64,000 bases of DNA, from positions 3,235,001-3,299,000 of the forward strand of contig NZ_AP013294.1 of NCBI RefSeq assembly GCF_000829195.1, in the 5' to 3' direction. The position numbers and the translations under genes are program-made. A model generated the notes under the pieces. The model did not search any database. It was given only the letters and a program-made list of their open reading frames with translations, and had not been told where the DNA came from. The stretch comes from Bacillus sp. OxB-1. GTDB taxonomy: Bacteria > Bacillota > Bacilli > Bacillales_A > Planococcaceae. How positions within the stretch are numbered: position 1 is the stretch's first letter; each line of letters opens with the position of its first letter. Of the stretch, positions 17,160 to 26,285 are shown piece by piece.

Positions 17160-17442
17160 CCTCCGAATATTGTCTCGAGAATACATGGTTTGGGTATACC
17201 GTCCATTCGGGCGGAGCCCCACAGGTCCATCCAATATGAAGAGCGGCGGGCGTCTTGCTTGCCTGACGCTAGACATAAAAAAAAGTAGACAAAAACTTTT
17301 GTCTACCCGCGTATGTGTACGTGCATCCGGATGCACGGCACGATCACTATGTGCTGACCTGTCAACAACCATTGCGCGTCGATCAGGTGAGAAGCGGGTA
17401 GCCTCTACTTATACCACAAACTGTATTCAGTTATTACTAACC
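17160..17442 (-). ncRNA. L20 (rpl20) leader RNA controlling infC-rpmI-rplT
   Basis: A roughly 290-nt untranslated leader lies between the infC promoter and its AUU start and holds an intrinsic terminator (17275-17306). This is the layout of the Firmicutes L20 leader, where L20 binding favours premature termination. The L20-binding fold itself was not derived here, so identity rests on position and the attenuator. Confidence 0.7.
17275..17306 (-). terminator. Leader attenuator hairpin upstream of infC
   Basis: A perfect inverted repeat at 17285-17306 has 10-bp arms GTAGACAAAA / TTTTGTCTAC with a 2-base centre. It is followed leftward by eight T (A-run 17277-17284). Confidence 0.88.
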
Positions 17443-17448
17443 TTAATA

Positions 17449-17477
17449 ACTTTATCATGTTGTAGAGGGAATGTCAA
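17449..17477 (-). promoter_or_regulatory. SigA promoter of the infC operon
   Basis: Perfect TTGACA (17472-17477), 17-bp spacer and TAAAGT (17449-17454), read leftward. The tandem-repeat array begins about 65 bp further upstream, so the array is outside the promoter. Confidence 0.8.
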
Positions 17478-17541
17478 ATGTTTTTCAATGATTTTTGTGT
17501 ATGGACTCGGATAGCTGGCGGCATTATGGGCGTGAGATGCA

Positions 17542-18335
17542 CAGTTACGAGCGATAAAACCTAGTTATGGGCTCAGGAACACGGGTTATGGGCGGCAAAA
17601 CCTAGCTATGAGCGCGGAACGCAAGTTATGGGCGGCGAAACCTAGTTATGAGCGCGGGAACACGGGTTATGGGCGACGAAACCTAGCTATGAGCGCGGGA
17701 GCACGGGTTATGGGCGACGAAACCTAGTTATGGGCGCGGGAACACGGGTTATGGGCGACGAAACCGAGTTATGGGCGCGGGAACACGGGTTATGGGCGGC
17801 GAAACCTAGTTATGGGCGCGGGAACACGGGTTATGGGCGGCGAAACCTAGCTATGAGCGCGGGAGCACGGGTTATGGGCGACGAAACCTAGTTATGGGCG
17901 CGGGAACACGGGTTATGGGCGGCGAAACCTAGTTATGGGCGCGGGAACACGGGTTATGGGCGGCGAAACCTAGCTATGAGCGCGGGAGCACGGGTTATGG
18001 GCGACGAAACCTAGTTATGGGCGCGGGAACACGGGTTATGGGCGGCGAAACCTAGTTATGAGCGCGGGAACACGGGTTATGGGCGACGAAACCTAGCTAT
18101 GAGCGCGGGAGCACGGGTTATGGGCGACGAAACCTAGTTATGGGCGCGGGAACACGGGTTATGGGCGGCGAAACCTAGTTATGGGCGCGGGAACACGGGT
18201 TATGGGCGGCGAAACCTAGCTATGAGCGCGGGAGCACGGGTTATGGGCGACGAAACCTAGTTATGGGCGCGGGAACACGGGTTATGGGCGACGAAACCTA
18301 GCTATGAGCGCGGGAACGCAAGTTATGAGCGGTCT
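17542..18335. repeat. 41-bp minisatellite array with a 123-bp higher-order period
   Basis: About 19 tandem copies of a 41-bp unit fill the space between the thrS terminator and the infC promoter. Each unit is two related halves of about 20 and 21 bp, both ending in TATGGGCG or TATGAGCG: one contains CGAAACCTAG, the other CGGGAACACGG. Three unit types recur in order A-B-C: A has CTATGAGCGCGGGAGCACG, B has GACGAAACCTAGTTATGGGC, C has GGCGAAACCTAG. The A-type markers lie at 17851, 17974, 18097 and 18220, exactly 123 bp apart. End units are degenerate. The period is not a multiple of three and no long frame crosses it, so it is not coding. Confidence 0.97.
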
Positions 18336-18340
18336 AAAAA

Positions 18341-18378
18341 TTAGGACGGCTGCCAATTCCATGGAATTGGCAGCCGGA
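18341..18378 (-). terminator. thrS terminator built on a 30-bp perfect palindrome
   Basis: 18347-18376 is perfectly self-complementary, with arms CGGCTGCCAATTCCA / TGGAATTGGCAGCCG and no spare loop bases. Leftward it runs into an A/T-rich TTTTT stretch near 18336-18342. Confidence 0.75.
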
Positions 18379-18382
18379 TGAA

Positions 18383-20314
18383 TCAGTTGTTCTTAACTTC
18401 TGCTTTCAAGCTCGCCAGGAAATCTTCAAACGGCATGCTTTCCGATTTCTGCTCGCCGTATTTCCGGACGTTGACTTCTCCGGATTCCACTTCCTTGTCG
18501 CCAAGGACGAGCATGTACGGTACTTTTTGCACTTGAGCTTCCCGGATTTTATAGCCGATTTTTTCATCGCGGCTGTCGAGGTCTACCCGGAAACCAGCTG
18601 CCACAAGTTTTTCCTGCACTTCATTTGCATAGTCGAAATGCGCTTCAGGCGATACCGGGATGACTTCCACTTGGACCGGTGCGAGCCATGTCGGGAAGGC
18701 GCCTTTGTATTCCTCGATCAGGAATGCCACGAAACGCTCCATTGTCGAGACGACGCCGCGGTGGATGACGACAGGACGATGGTGTTTTCCGTCTTCCCCG
18801 ACGTATGTCAGATCGAAACGTTCCGGCTGCAGGAAGTCGAGTTGTGCAGTCGACAGCGTTTCTTCCATACCGATTGCCGTTTTCACTTGGACGTCGAGCT
18901 TCGGACCGTAGAACGCCGCTTCGCCAATCGCTTCCACGTATTCCACACCCATTTCGTCCATTGTTTCTTTCAGTAGGCGCTGTGCGTGTTCCCACATTTC
19001 ATCGTCATCGTAATACTTTTCTGTATCCTCTGGATCGCGATAGGACAGACGGAATGAATAGTCCGTAATATCGAAATCTTTATAGACATCAATGATCAAC
19101 TCCACTACACGGCGGAATTCGTCTTTAATTTGATCCGGTCGGACGAAGATATGCGCGTCGTTCAGCGTCATCCCCCGAACCCGCTGCAGTCCGGATAGTG
19201 CTCCCGACATTTCGTAACGGTGCATCATTCCCAATTCCGCAATACGAACAGGCAGGTTCCGGTATGAATGAATGCCGTTTTTGTAAATCATCATATGATG
19301 CGGGCAGTTCATCGGACGCAAGACAAGATCTTCATTATCCATACTCATGACCGGGAACATGCCTTCTTGATAGTGACCCCAGTGACCGGATGTTTCGTAT
19401 AATGCTTTGCTTCCGAGCACCGGTGTGTAGACGTGCTGGTAGCCGAGCTTCTCTTCTTTGTCCACGATATAGCGCTCGATGACACGGCGAATCGTCGCGC
19501 CTTTCGGCAGCCAAAGCGGCAGCCCTTGTCCGACTTTTTGCGAGTTCATGAAGAGGTCAAGCTCTTTCCCGATTTTCCGGTGATCGCGCTCTTTCGCTTC
19601 TTCGAGCAAACGCAAATGCTCTTGCAGTTCGTCCTTTTTGAAGAAAGCTGTTCCATAGATCCGTTGCAGCATTTTGTTCTTGGAATCCCCACGCCAGTAG
19701 GCACCCGCGATGCTAAGCAATTTAAACTCTTTTAATTTCCCAGTAGATGGAACGTGAACGCCGCGGCAAAGGTCGAAAAATTCGCCTTGCTCATAGATGG
19801 ACACTTGCTCGCCTTCCGGAATCGCTTCGAGCAATTCCAATTTATACGGATCGCCGATTTCTTTGAAACGCGCTTCCGCTTCCCCACGGGAGACATCCTG
19901 CCGGACAACCTCGAGATTTTCGCCGATGATCCGCTTCATCTCTTTCTCCAATTCAGGCAAGTCCTCCGCAGTGATCGGCGTCGGGGAATCGATATCATAA
20001 TAAAATCCATTCTCGATAACCGGTCCGATTCCAAGTTGCGCATCTGGGAATTTCCGCTTCACGGCTTGCGCCAACAAGTGCGCTGTACTGTGGCGAAGGA
20101 TTTCCAATGCTTCCGGGGATTGCGGTGTGATAATTGCAATCTCCCCATCTTCTTGAATCGGTGTTTTCAAATCAATTAATTGTTCGCCGAGTTTACCGGC
20201 CAATGCACTTTTCCGTAACCCCGGACTGATGGACGCCGCAACGTCTTCAGTTGTAGTCCCTTGCGGAAACTCCTTAACCGCGCCGTCTGGAAATTTCAAC
20301 TTAATGTCTGCCAT
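18383..20314 (-). CDS. thrS: Threonyl-tRNA synthetase
   Basis: 643 residues, full length. It charges tRNA-Thr in the cytosol. An N-terminal TGS domain (about 1-62), the editing domain with [12 protein letters not shown] (about 71-82), the class II catalytic core with the zinc ligand Cys337 in MNCPHH, and the C-terminal anticodon-binding domain are all present. GGAG precedes the ATG. A T-box leader with its own promoter controls it. In B. subtilis ytxB/ytxC lie between dnaI and thrS; here they are absent and thrS follows dnaI directly across the T-box. Confidence 0.97.
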   Translation of the reverse strand: MADIKLKFPDGAVKEFPQGTTTEDVAASISPGLRKSALAGKLGEQLIDLKTPIQEDGEIAIITPQSPEALEILRHSTAHLLAQAVKRKFPDAQLGIGPVIENGFYYDIDSPTPITAEDLPELEKEMKRIIGENLEVVRQDVSRGEAEARFKEIGDPYKLELLEAIPEGEQVSIYEQGEFFDLCRGVHVPSTGKLKEFKLLSIAGAYWRGDSKNKMLQRIYGTAFFKKDELQEHLRLLEEAKERDHRKIGKELDLFMNSQKVGQGLPLWLPKGATIRRVIERYIVDKEEKLGYQHVYTPVLGSKALYETSGHWGHYQEGMFPVMSMDNEDLVLRPMNCPHHMMIYKNGIHSYRNLPVRIAELGMMHRYEMSGALSGLQRVRGMTLNDAHIFVRPDQIKDEFRRVVELIIDVYKDFDITDYSFRLSYRDPEDTEKYYDDDEMWEHAQRLLKETMDEMGVEYVEAIGEAAFYGPKLDVQVKTAIGMEETLSTAQLDFLQPERFDLTYVGEDGKHHRPVVIHRGVVSTMERFVAFLIEEYKGAFPTWLAPVQVEVIPVSPEAHFDYANEVQEKLVAAGFRVDLDSRDEKIGYKIREAQVQKVPYMLVLGDKEVESGEVNVRKYGEQKSESMPFEDFLASLKAEVKNN

Positions 20315-20340
20315 TTTTTCGCACTCTCCTTTTTAAATGA

Positions 20341-20612
20341 AAAACAAAAAAAGCCCCATCCCTGGAAAGGGACGAAGCTGTCGCTCGTGGTTCCACCCTT
20401 CTTCCTTCCTTTCGGAAACATTCCGAAAAGATGAAGCTTTGCAACGGCTAACGGGCCGGTTCCGTCGATGGCTATCCAATGGAGTCGCCATCGCTGCTCA
20501 AAGGTGGTAAATCGACTTTCGTTCCTGCAGGGCTTCCAGCCAATGGCCCCGTTCTCTGGTGGTCGAATTCAATCGATTGTTGTCCTTTTCAACGCTTTTT
20601 TAGTATGAATCA
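20341..20612 (-). ncRNA. T-box riboswitch leader of thrS
   Basis: The leftward transcript contains the T-box core AGGGTGGAACCACG (20385-20399 region). Next comes a terminator hairpin GCTTCGTCCC / GGGATGGGGC with GU pairs and a T-run at 20343-20349. The TGGA of the core would pair with the tRNA 3' end and predicts a U discriminator base, as expected for tRNA-Thr. ACC triplets at 20503-20508 are in a plausible place for the Thr specifier, but the stem I fold was not solved. Confidence 0.88.
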
Positions 20613-20618
20613 AAAAAG

Positions 20619-20647
20619 AGTATACGCCTTTGTCGAAATAATTGCAA
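20619..20647 (-). promoter_or_regulatory. SigA promoter of thrS
   Basis: TTGCAA (20642-20647), 17-bp spacer and TATACT (20619-20624), read leftward. Transcription would start near 20612, at the head of the T-box leader. Confidence 0.75.
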
Positions 20648-20667
20648 CCCCTATGCGAACATCTCAT

Positions 20668-21609
20668 CTAGTTCCGCCTATTTTTACCGTCCAGTTTCAC
20701 AGGTTGGCTGATCATGCGAATGCGTTCCATGACCCTTGCCGCTTTCACCACTTCCTTTTCCCCTCGCTGGGAATAGGTCAAATGGTGTTCCAGCTCCTGA
20801 TAACTGAAATTGGAAGTGAAAAATGTCGGCAGCTGTTCCGCCATCCTGAACTGGAGGATGGTGCCTAGCACTTCATCACGCGTCCAGGCGGACATCGTTT
20901 CTGCCCCGATGTCATCAAGCATAAGGACTTGGGCCTGTTTGACGAAGTCGATCTTTTCATTGAATGACTGGTCTTGGATCGATTGTTTCACTTCTCTTAA
21001 AAACTCCGGAACGTAGACGGCGACTGTCCGGATCGATCGGGTCGCCAATTCGTTGGCTAATGCGCCAAGGATATACGATTTCCCGATGCCGAATGGACCG
21101 TATATATAAAGCCCACGCTCCGGCAATTTCCCGGTCTCGTCCAAGGCGTTCAGGAAATCTTTGGCCGCCCGGACCGCTGTCACCCGGCTATCATCGTAAA
21201 AAATATCGATATTCTGCAATTTGGCTTCCATGACGTCTTTCGGCATATAATAGCTTCGCACCATTTTGGATACATTCCGAACCGCATCGTCCTTCACTTT
21301 GCTAGGACACTTCTTATAATCAACATCAATAAGTCCGCGAGACAGTGTCAGCAATGGCTCATAGCCTTTCATGATGTTTATACAATTATCGAGGTCGGGG
21401 CATTTGTCACATCCATGTGAAGCGCCCGCATATTCATATAATTTTCCGAGCCCTCTGTCAACGATTCCCTTGTCGACTGCATCCGCATGTTCCGACAGGA
21501 AATCTTGCACGCCCTGATTTTCCATCACTTCATTGCGTAGCTCTTCGTAGTGTTTCGCAAATTTCGGCGCATTGACGACCCGTTTCATCGTCTCTCCTAT
21601 CCGTTCCAT
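20668..21609 (-). CDS. dnaI: Primosomal protein DnaI (helicase loader)
   Basis: 313 residues. DnaI is the AAA+ loader that places DnaC helicase at origins and restart sites together with DnaB and DnaD. The N-terminal helicase-binding part has a cysteine cluster (Cys67, Cys70, Cys76, Cys101) for zinc. The Walker A motif GPFGIGKS is at 171-178, with Walker B VLMLDDIGAE near 232. It starts one base after the dnaB stop codon, with AGGGGTG inside the end of dnaB, so the two are translationally close. It is the last gene of nrdR-dnaB-dnaI. Confidence 0.95.
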   Translation of the reverse strand: MERIGETMKRVVNAPKFAKHYEELRNEVMENQGVQDFLSEHADAVDKGIVDRGLGKLYEYAGASHGCDKCPDLDNCINIMKGYEPLLTLSRGLIDVDYKKCPSKVKDDAVRNVSKMVRSYYMPKDVMEAKLQNIDIFYDDSRVTAVRAAKDFLNALDETGKLPERGLYIYGPFGIGKSYILGALANELATRSIRTVAVYVPEFLREVKQSIQDQSFNEKIDFVKQAQVLMLDDIGAETMSAWTRDEVLGTILQFRMAEQLPTFFTSNFSYQELEHHLTYSQRGEKEVVKAARVMERIRMISQPVKLDGKNRRN

Positions 21610-21610
21610 T

Positions 21611-22972
21611 TCAATTCACCCCTTTTTCGGTTACCCCTAATTCTTCAAGCAATCTGCGCCGTTCCGCATCCAGATCCGGATTCGTCGGGGCTGGTTTCTC
21701 TTGCTGTCCCTCTTCTTTTTTATAAAACCATTCCGGCACTTTCTCTTCCCGGGACGGTTTCTTCTTTGTTTTGGTAGAGGTGTTCTTTCCGTCATTCAGC
21801 CATTTCATGTATTGGTCATGCTCTTTGCGCGATAGTTCCATCGCTTCTTTCGCAGTCTTCACCTTTTTCCCTTGCCAATGGGCAGCAATCTGCTCCGCAA
21901 AGTTATTCGTTATCTTCATATCATTCCGCAGAAGGATATACTGCATCAGGACATTGACGACTCCGACAGGCAAGCCATGCGTATTGATGAGCCGTTCTGC
22001 CAATTGGACATTCACCGCCAATGGCTCTTTTCCGACGATATGCCGCAGCATGTCCACCGGAGCTGTATTTTCCAGATAATAAATCAAATCATCTTCCCTG
22101 GAAGCCGAATCATTTTGAGGCTTCGGTTCCGGGGAAGCAAATGTTTTTTGAAGTGCAGGAGCCGCTTTTGAGACATTCATCTTATAAAAATCGGCAGCTG
22201 CCCGACGAAGCCGGTCTTCTGGCAATTGCAGCTTATCATCCAAAGCCATCATGACCACTTTCTGCATATCGATCGGGGTGAGCGAATACAGGAACGCCAA
22301 TTTGGAGATCAGGTCACGCGACACGAGAGACAGCGCCGATTGCGGCACCATCTGTTCAGACAGACCTGCACGGAGCAGATCGAAATCGAAGTCATATTGC
22401 CCGAATGGCACGCCCGTTGGCTCCACTCTTCCTTTGAACTGGCTTCCTTCGCTTGCGCTGACGGACTGCCCGAACTGGGAAGGTGTGTAGACATCCAAAA
22501 ACGTCCTGGACACTTCTTCAAACCCTTCTCCGTTTTGGAGGTCGTCCAGGAACCGATTGCGCAAGTTGCGATAAGCCTGTTCGCCGATTTTGCTGAACAG
22601 GAACGTCGATAATAAAGGATCCGAAAAAAAAGAACGGGCATCGAGCGGAGGGAGCAGTTCATAGAGAAAAGTCCTTCCCTCGTCCCCATCTTTCCGGAAT
22701 GTCCGCAACAATCCGATTGCTTCCAATGAAATTCTCGCTTCGAAAATGGATCCTAACGGCTTCGTCAAAAAGTTCATTAGACGATAATGGGTATACCCTT
22801 GTCCATCATCACGTTCTGCGTCGGCCCAAAACAATAGAAACAGGCTCATCGCATCCGAGCCGATCAAAGGCTGGTAAAACAAGGTGAGGAGTTGCCGGTC
22901 GTAATCTGAAAAAGGATGCGAACATTTAATGGTGTACGTATCAATCGGTTGCAATTCTTTGTATAGCATCAT
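21611..22972 (-). CDS. dnaB: Replication initiation and membrane attachment protein DnaB
   Basis: 453 residues. This is the Firmicutes DnaB (not the helicase) that works with DnaD and DnaI in primosome assembly and membrane attachment. Two DnaD-like domains are expected; the C-terminal one is visible at about 300-400 (LPVGVVNVLMQYILLRNDMK, then a YxxxI-like WNDG end), followed by a Lys/Glu-rich tail. Two adjacent ATGs exist (22972 and 22969). Its order with nrdR and dnaI is that of B. subtilis. Confidence 0.93.
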   Translation of the reverse strand: MMLYKELQPIDTYTIKCSHPFSDYDRQLLTLFYQPLIGSDAMSLFLLFWADAERDDGQGYTHYRLMNFLTKPLGSIFEARISLEAIGLLRTFRKDGDEGRTFLYELLPPLDARSFFSDPLLSTFLFSKIGEQAYRNLRNRFLDDLQNGEGFEEVSRTFLDVYTPSQFGQSVSASEGSQFKGRVEPTGVPFGQYDFDFDLLRAGLSEQMVPQSALSLVSRDLISKLAFLYSLTPIDMQKVVMMALDDKLQLPEDRLRRAAADFYKMNVSKAAPALQKTFASPEPKPQNDSASREDDLIYYLENTAPVDMLRHIVGKEPLAVNVQLAERLINTHGLPVGVVNVLMQYILLRNDMKITNNFAEQIAAHWQGKKVKTAKEAMELSRKEHDQYMKWLNDGKNTSTKTKKKPSREEKVPEWFYKKEEGQQEKPAPTNPDLDAERRRLLEELGVTEKGVN

Positions 22973-23002
22973 GGCCAGGGGACCCCCTTCTCCTCCTCTA
23001 TG

Positions 23003-23467
23003 TTATTGCTCTTCTGATCGTGTTTGCAGATTTTTCAATTCCTCGATGAACACCGAGATGTCCTTATATTGCCGATATACGGAGGCGAAGCGGACATAGG
23101 CCACTTCGTCCACATCCGCCAGGCGCTCCATGACCATCTCTCCGACATCTTCCGAAGGAATTTCGGAAATGCCGGTACTTCTGAGCTCTTTTTCAATGGA
23201 GAATACGATTTTCTCTAATTCCTCCAATGGCACAGACCTTTTTTCACAAGCCCGGATCAATCCTCGGAGCACTTTCTTTCCGCTGAACTCTTCACGGGAG
23301 CCATCTTTTTTCACTATAACGAGTGGCGTCTCTTCCACTTTTTCAAATGTAGTAAACCGGAAAGCACAGCTTTCACATTCCCTGCGGCGACGAATCGAAC
23401 GATTCTCTTCCGCAGGCCTGGAATCGACGACCCGGGTGCCGTTGTATTGGCAGGCTGGACATTTCAT
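23003..23467 (-). CDS. nrdR: Transcriptional repressor NrdR
   Basis: 154 residues. NrdR represses ribonucleotide reductase genes in response to ATP/dATP. The start is ATG 23467 (MKCPAC) with GGAGG upstream; a longer frame to 23542 has no ribosome binding site. A zinc ribbon uses Cys3, Cys6, Cys31 and Cys34, followed by the RRRRECESC basic patch. An ATP-cone domain spans about 49-139. It is the first gene of nrdR-dnaB-dnaI and follows the gapB terminator. B. subtilis has speD between gapB and nrdR; it is missing here. Confidence 0.96.
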   Translation of the reverse strand: MKCPACQYNGTRVVDSRPAEENRSIRRRRECESCAFRFTTFEKVEETPLVIVKKDGSREEFSGKKVLRGLIRACEKRSVPLEELEKIVFSIEKELRSTGISEIPSEDVGEMVMERLADVDEVAYVRFASVYRQYKDISVFIEELKNLQTRSEEQ

Positions 23468-23577
23468 AGTAGTTTTCCTCCGCTTTGTAATGGGCTTTGT
23501 GTCCATTATAACAGAATTCGACAATGAATCATCCCTCGGCATGGATGAATCTCCTCATGCCCTGACCAACGGAAAAT

Positions 23578-23624
23578 AAAAAACGCCCCTTGTCGTCGGA
23601 TCGCGCCAACTCAAGGGACGTTTT
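23578..23624 (-). terminator. Terminator of gapB
   Basis: The stem ACGTCCCTT / AAGGGGCGT (one mismatch) has a long inner segment that pairs further and is followed leftward by TTTTTT. Confidence 0.75.
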
Positions 23625-23635
23625 GTGCAGGAAGA

Positions 23636-24658
23636 TTACGCTTCTGCTTTCACTTTTAGTTCGTTCGCCACTTTTTTCGCTAAATCGACAACGCGAGCGG
23701 AGTAGCCCCATTCATTATCATACCAAGCAAGAACTTTCACTTTCCGATCTCCCATGACAATCGTGGAAAGACCATCGATAGTGGCAGATTCCGTCGTTGT
23801 GTTGAAGTCGATCGACACAAGCGGTTCTGTTGTGAAACGAAGAATGCCTGCCAATGGGCCAGCTTCCGCTTTCTTGAATGCATCGTTGACCATGTCAACT
23901 GTGACATCCTGTTCCAGATCGACCACCAAGTCAACAAGGGAGACGTTCGGTGTTGGAACACGCAACGCCATACCATGGATCTTGCCTTCCAATTCAGGAA
24001 GGACAAGGGACAATGCTTTCGCAGCACCTGTCGAAGTCGGAATGATCGACTGAGCACAAGCACGGGCCCGGCGAAGATCCTTATGCGGGTTATCCAAGTT
24101 CTTCTGGTCATTCGTGTACGCATGGACAGTTGTCATCAAGCCGTTCACAATGCCAAATGTGTCGTTCAATACTTTGACGACCGGCGCAAGGCAGTTTGTT
24201 GTGCAGCTGGCATTGGAAATGACGTCATGCTTTTCAATATCTAGTTTGTCATCGTTGACACCCATGACAATCGTAACGTCTTCATTTTTACCAGGGGCTG
24301 ATAGAATCACTTTTTTCGCGCCTGCTTCCAGGTGCATCGCCGCTTTATCGCGTGCATTGAAGACACCTGTCGCTTCTATTACGATGTCAATTCCGAGTTC
24401 TTTCCAAGGCAATTTCAATGGATCGCGCTCGCTCAATAGCGTCACATGTTTACCATTTACTACGATATCGCCGTCTTCCACGCGAACATCTCCATCGAAA
24501 ATGCCGTGCGTTGTATCATATTTGATGAGATGTGCAAGTGTTTCCGGTGGATATGAAGCATTTACCACGATTTTTGAAAAACTCTCTTCCATGATCATTT
24601 GACGGAATACCATCCGTCCGATCCGTCCGAAGCCATTAATCGCAATAGAAGTAGTCAT
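23636..24658 (-). CDS. gapB: Glyceraldehyde-3-phosphate dehydrogenase GapB (gluconeogenic, NADP-type)
   Basis: 340 residues from ATG 24658, which has AGGAGG upstream. The catalytic pair is Cys152 (SNASCTTNC) and His179. After the second beta strand the sequence reads NASYPPETLAHL, as in B. subtilis GapB, where the aspartate that selects NAD in GapA is absent; this supports NADP use and the gluconeogenic direction. Two CcpN-like boxes overlap its promoter region (24680-24722). The glycolytic gapA is not in the window. Confidence 0.94.
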   Translation of the reverse strand: MTTSIAINGFGRIGRMVFRQMIMEESFSKIVVNASYPPETLAHLIKYDTTHGIFDGDVRVEDGDIVVNGKHVTLLSERDPLKLPWKELGIDIVIEATGVFNARDKAAMHLEAGAKKVILSAPGKNEDVTIVMGVNDDKLDIEKHDVISNASCTTNCLAPVVKVLNDTFGIVNGLMTTVHAYTNDQKNLDNPHKDLRRARACAQSIIPTSTGAAKALSLVLPELEGKIHGMALRVPTPNVSLVDLVVDLEQDVTVDMVNDAFKKAEAGPLAGILRFTTEPLVSIDFNTTTESATIDGLSTIVMGDRKVKVLAWYDNEWGYSARVVDLAKKVANELKVKAEA

Positions 24659-24679
24659 GTATAAAAATCCTCCTGCATG

Positions 24680-24722
24680 TATGTTATACTTATCATTTTT
24701 ATCCACTGATTAGTATAACACA
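24680..24722 (-). promoter_or_regulatory. Pair of inverted CcpN-like operators at the gapB promoter
   Basis: TATGTTATACT (24680-24690, + strand) and TGTGTTATACT (24712-24722, - strand) both fit the CcpN consensus TRTGHYATAYW without mismatch. Centres are 32 bp apart, about three helical turns. The second box includes a TATACT that could serve as the gapB -10. Confidence 0.65.
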
Positions 24723-24782
24723 TATTTCTCTGAATCAAAGGAATAGAATCTATTCCACGGATGTTCTAATATTCAGAATCGC

Positions 24783-25379
24783 TCATAGGCTGGCATTCCA
24801 ATTATTAAGCACTTCATCGAGCTGCTTTTCCGTCTCTTCCAAAGATCCGTTATTATGGACAACAGCATCCGCCCCTTGCTCTTTTTGTGCAATCGGCAAT
24901 TGGGATTGGATGCGGGCCTCCGCCTCTTTTTCCGATAATGAATTCCTCTCCATCAACCGTGCTTTCTGGATTTCAGGTGTCACTGAGACGACTAGGATTT
25001 TATCGACATGGGACTGGAGTTTGCTTTCGAAAAGCAGCGGGATATCAAGAATGACAGTATTCGCCCCTTTTTCAAGCCACTCGTCTTTTTGCCGATGCAT
25101 CTCTTTCCGGATGGCGGGGTGGATGATGCCATTCAACTTTTTTCTCGCTTCTTCATTCCCGAATACTAGCTCTCCCATCTTCTCCCGGTTCAGTGACCCG
25201 TCGGAATGAATCACGGAACGGCCGAATTGTGATTCGATTTCCTGCATCACTTCACTTCCAGATTCGACAACGAGACGGGCGATTTCATCCGCATCCACGA
25301 CAGGATACCCTTTCTTCATCAACATGGCCGCAACCGTGCTTTTCCCGCTCGCTATACTTCCAGTCAACCCGATAATCAT
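24783..25379 (-). CDS. coaE: Dephospho-CoA kinase
   Basis: 198 residues from ATG 25379 with GGAGG upstream; the longer frame is not supported. It performs the last step of coenzyme A synthesis. The P-loop GSIASGKS is at 7-14, followed by VVDADEIARL and the lid with RLMERN. It is the last gene of the polA-mutM-coaE group, 20 bp after mutM, the B. subtilis order. Confidence 0.96.
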   Translation of the reverse strand: MIIGLTGSIASGKSTVAAMLMKKGYPVVDADEIARLVVESGSEVMQEIESQFGRSVIHSDGSLNREKMGELVFGNEEARKKLNGIIHPAIRKEMHRQKDEWLEKGANTVILDIPLLFESKLQSHVDKILVVSVTPEIQKARLMERNSLSEKEAEARIQSQLPIAQKEQGADAVVHNNGSLEETEKQLDEVLNNWNASL

Positions 25380-25399
25380 GCCAAGCCCTCCTCCACCTA

Positions 25400-26272
25400 T
25401 CATTTCTGGCAAGCTGGGCAATAGACCGATGTCCGCCCAGCGATCTTCATACTTTTCGTCGTCTCGCCACAAGCCGGGCAGGTTTTCCGACCGTACATCT
25501 TCAAACGATCTTGCATAGAGCCCGCTTGTCCGTTAATATTTCGATAATCGGAAATCGAACTGCCGCCTGCATCGATACTTTCCTGAAGAATGCGGACAAC
25601 TTCCTGAAAAAGCTCCTGTTTGCGCTTCTGGCTAATCCGTTCCGTTTTCCGCCCAGGATGGATGTTCATACGGAAAAGCGCTTCGGTCGCATAAATATTC
25701 CCGCAACCTGAAATAACTTGTCCATCCATAATCACTTCTTTGATCGGTTTCCGTGCGTATTTCGGCAAGTCGGCCATTTCAAGGAAATGCTTCTCGGCAG
25801 ACGAGTCGAACGGCTCCGGAGCCATCCTCAAAAGCGGAGGATGATCCGCTTCACAACCGAGCAAGCGGAGTTCTCCGAACCGACGGATATCCGAATAGAC
25901 GAGCAGATCATCGTCCGCCATCCGGAAGACGGCATGGACATGGTTACGGAATTTGGACTCCTGGATTTCATCTAAATCGCGTACCGCAAACCAGGCGCCC
26001 GACATGCCGAGATGGCTTACGAGCAGACAGGAGTTGCCGTCTTTTTCTAGTTGAAAATAGATATACTTGCTCCTTCTTATGACATCAGTGATTGTCATAT
26101 CCACCAGCTTTTCTACGAAATCTTCGGTTGGAATCCCTTTAATAATCGCTTCTTTGCCAAGCTGTTTGGATTGGATGACGGTATCCGATACGATTACTTC
26201 TTGGATTGTCCTTCCAATCGCGGCTGGGGCCAGTCCGCGGACGACCCCTTCGACTTCCGGCAATTCAGGCAT
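25400..26272 (-). CDS. mutM: Formamidopyrimidine-DNA glycosylase (Fpg)
   Basis: 290 residues. It removes 8-oxoguanine and formamidopyrimidines and cuts at the AP site. After Met removal the catalytic N-terminal Pro2 and Glu3 (PELPEVE) are exposed. The lysine in RRSKYIYFQL (about 58-60) and a C-terminal zinc finger (CPAC...CPAC) at about 266-289 are intact. GGAGGGG precedes the ATG. It lies 13 bp after polA, so both repair genes are co-transcribed. Confidence 0.97.
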   Translation of the reverse strand: MPELPEVEGVVRGLAPAAIGRTIQEVIVSDTVIQSKQLGKEAIIKGIPTEDFVEKLVDMTITDVIRRSKYIYFQLEKDGNSCLLVSHLGMSGAWFAVRDLDEIQESKFRNHVHAVFRMADDDLLVYSDIRRFGELRLLGCEADHPPLLRMAPEPFDSSAEKHFLEMADLPKYARKPIKEVIMDGQVISGCGNIYATEALFRMNIHPGRKTERISQKRKQELFQEVVRILQESIDAGGSSISDYRNINGQAGSMQDRLKMYGRKTCPACGETTKSMKIAGRTSVYCPACQK

Positions 26273-26285
26273 CGTTTCCCCTCCG

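Noticed and set aside
17151-17372. N-terminal extension of IF-3 by 74 codons
   Set aside because: The extension covers the attenuator hairpin and promoter-proximal leader; IF-3 normally begins at the ISKD segment.
17542-18335. CRISPR array
   Set aside because: Units are directly joined 41-mers without unique spacers and there are no cas genes.
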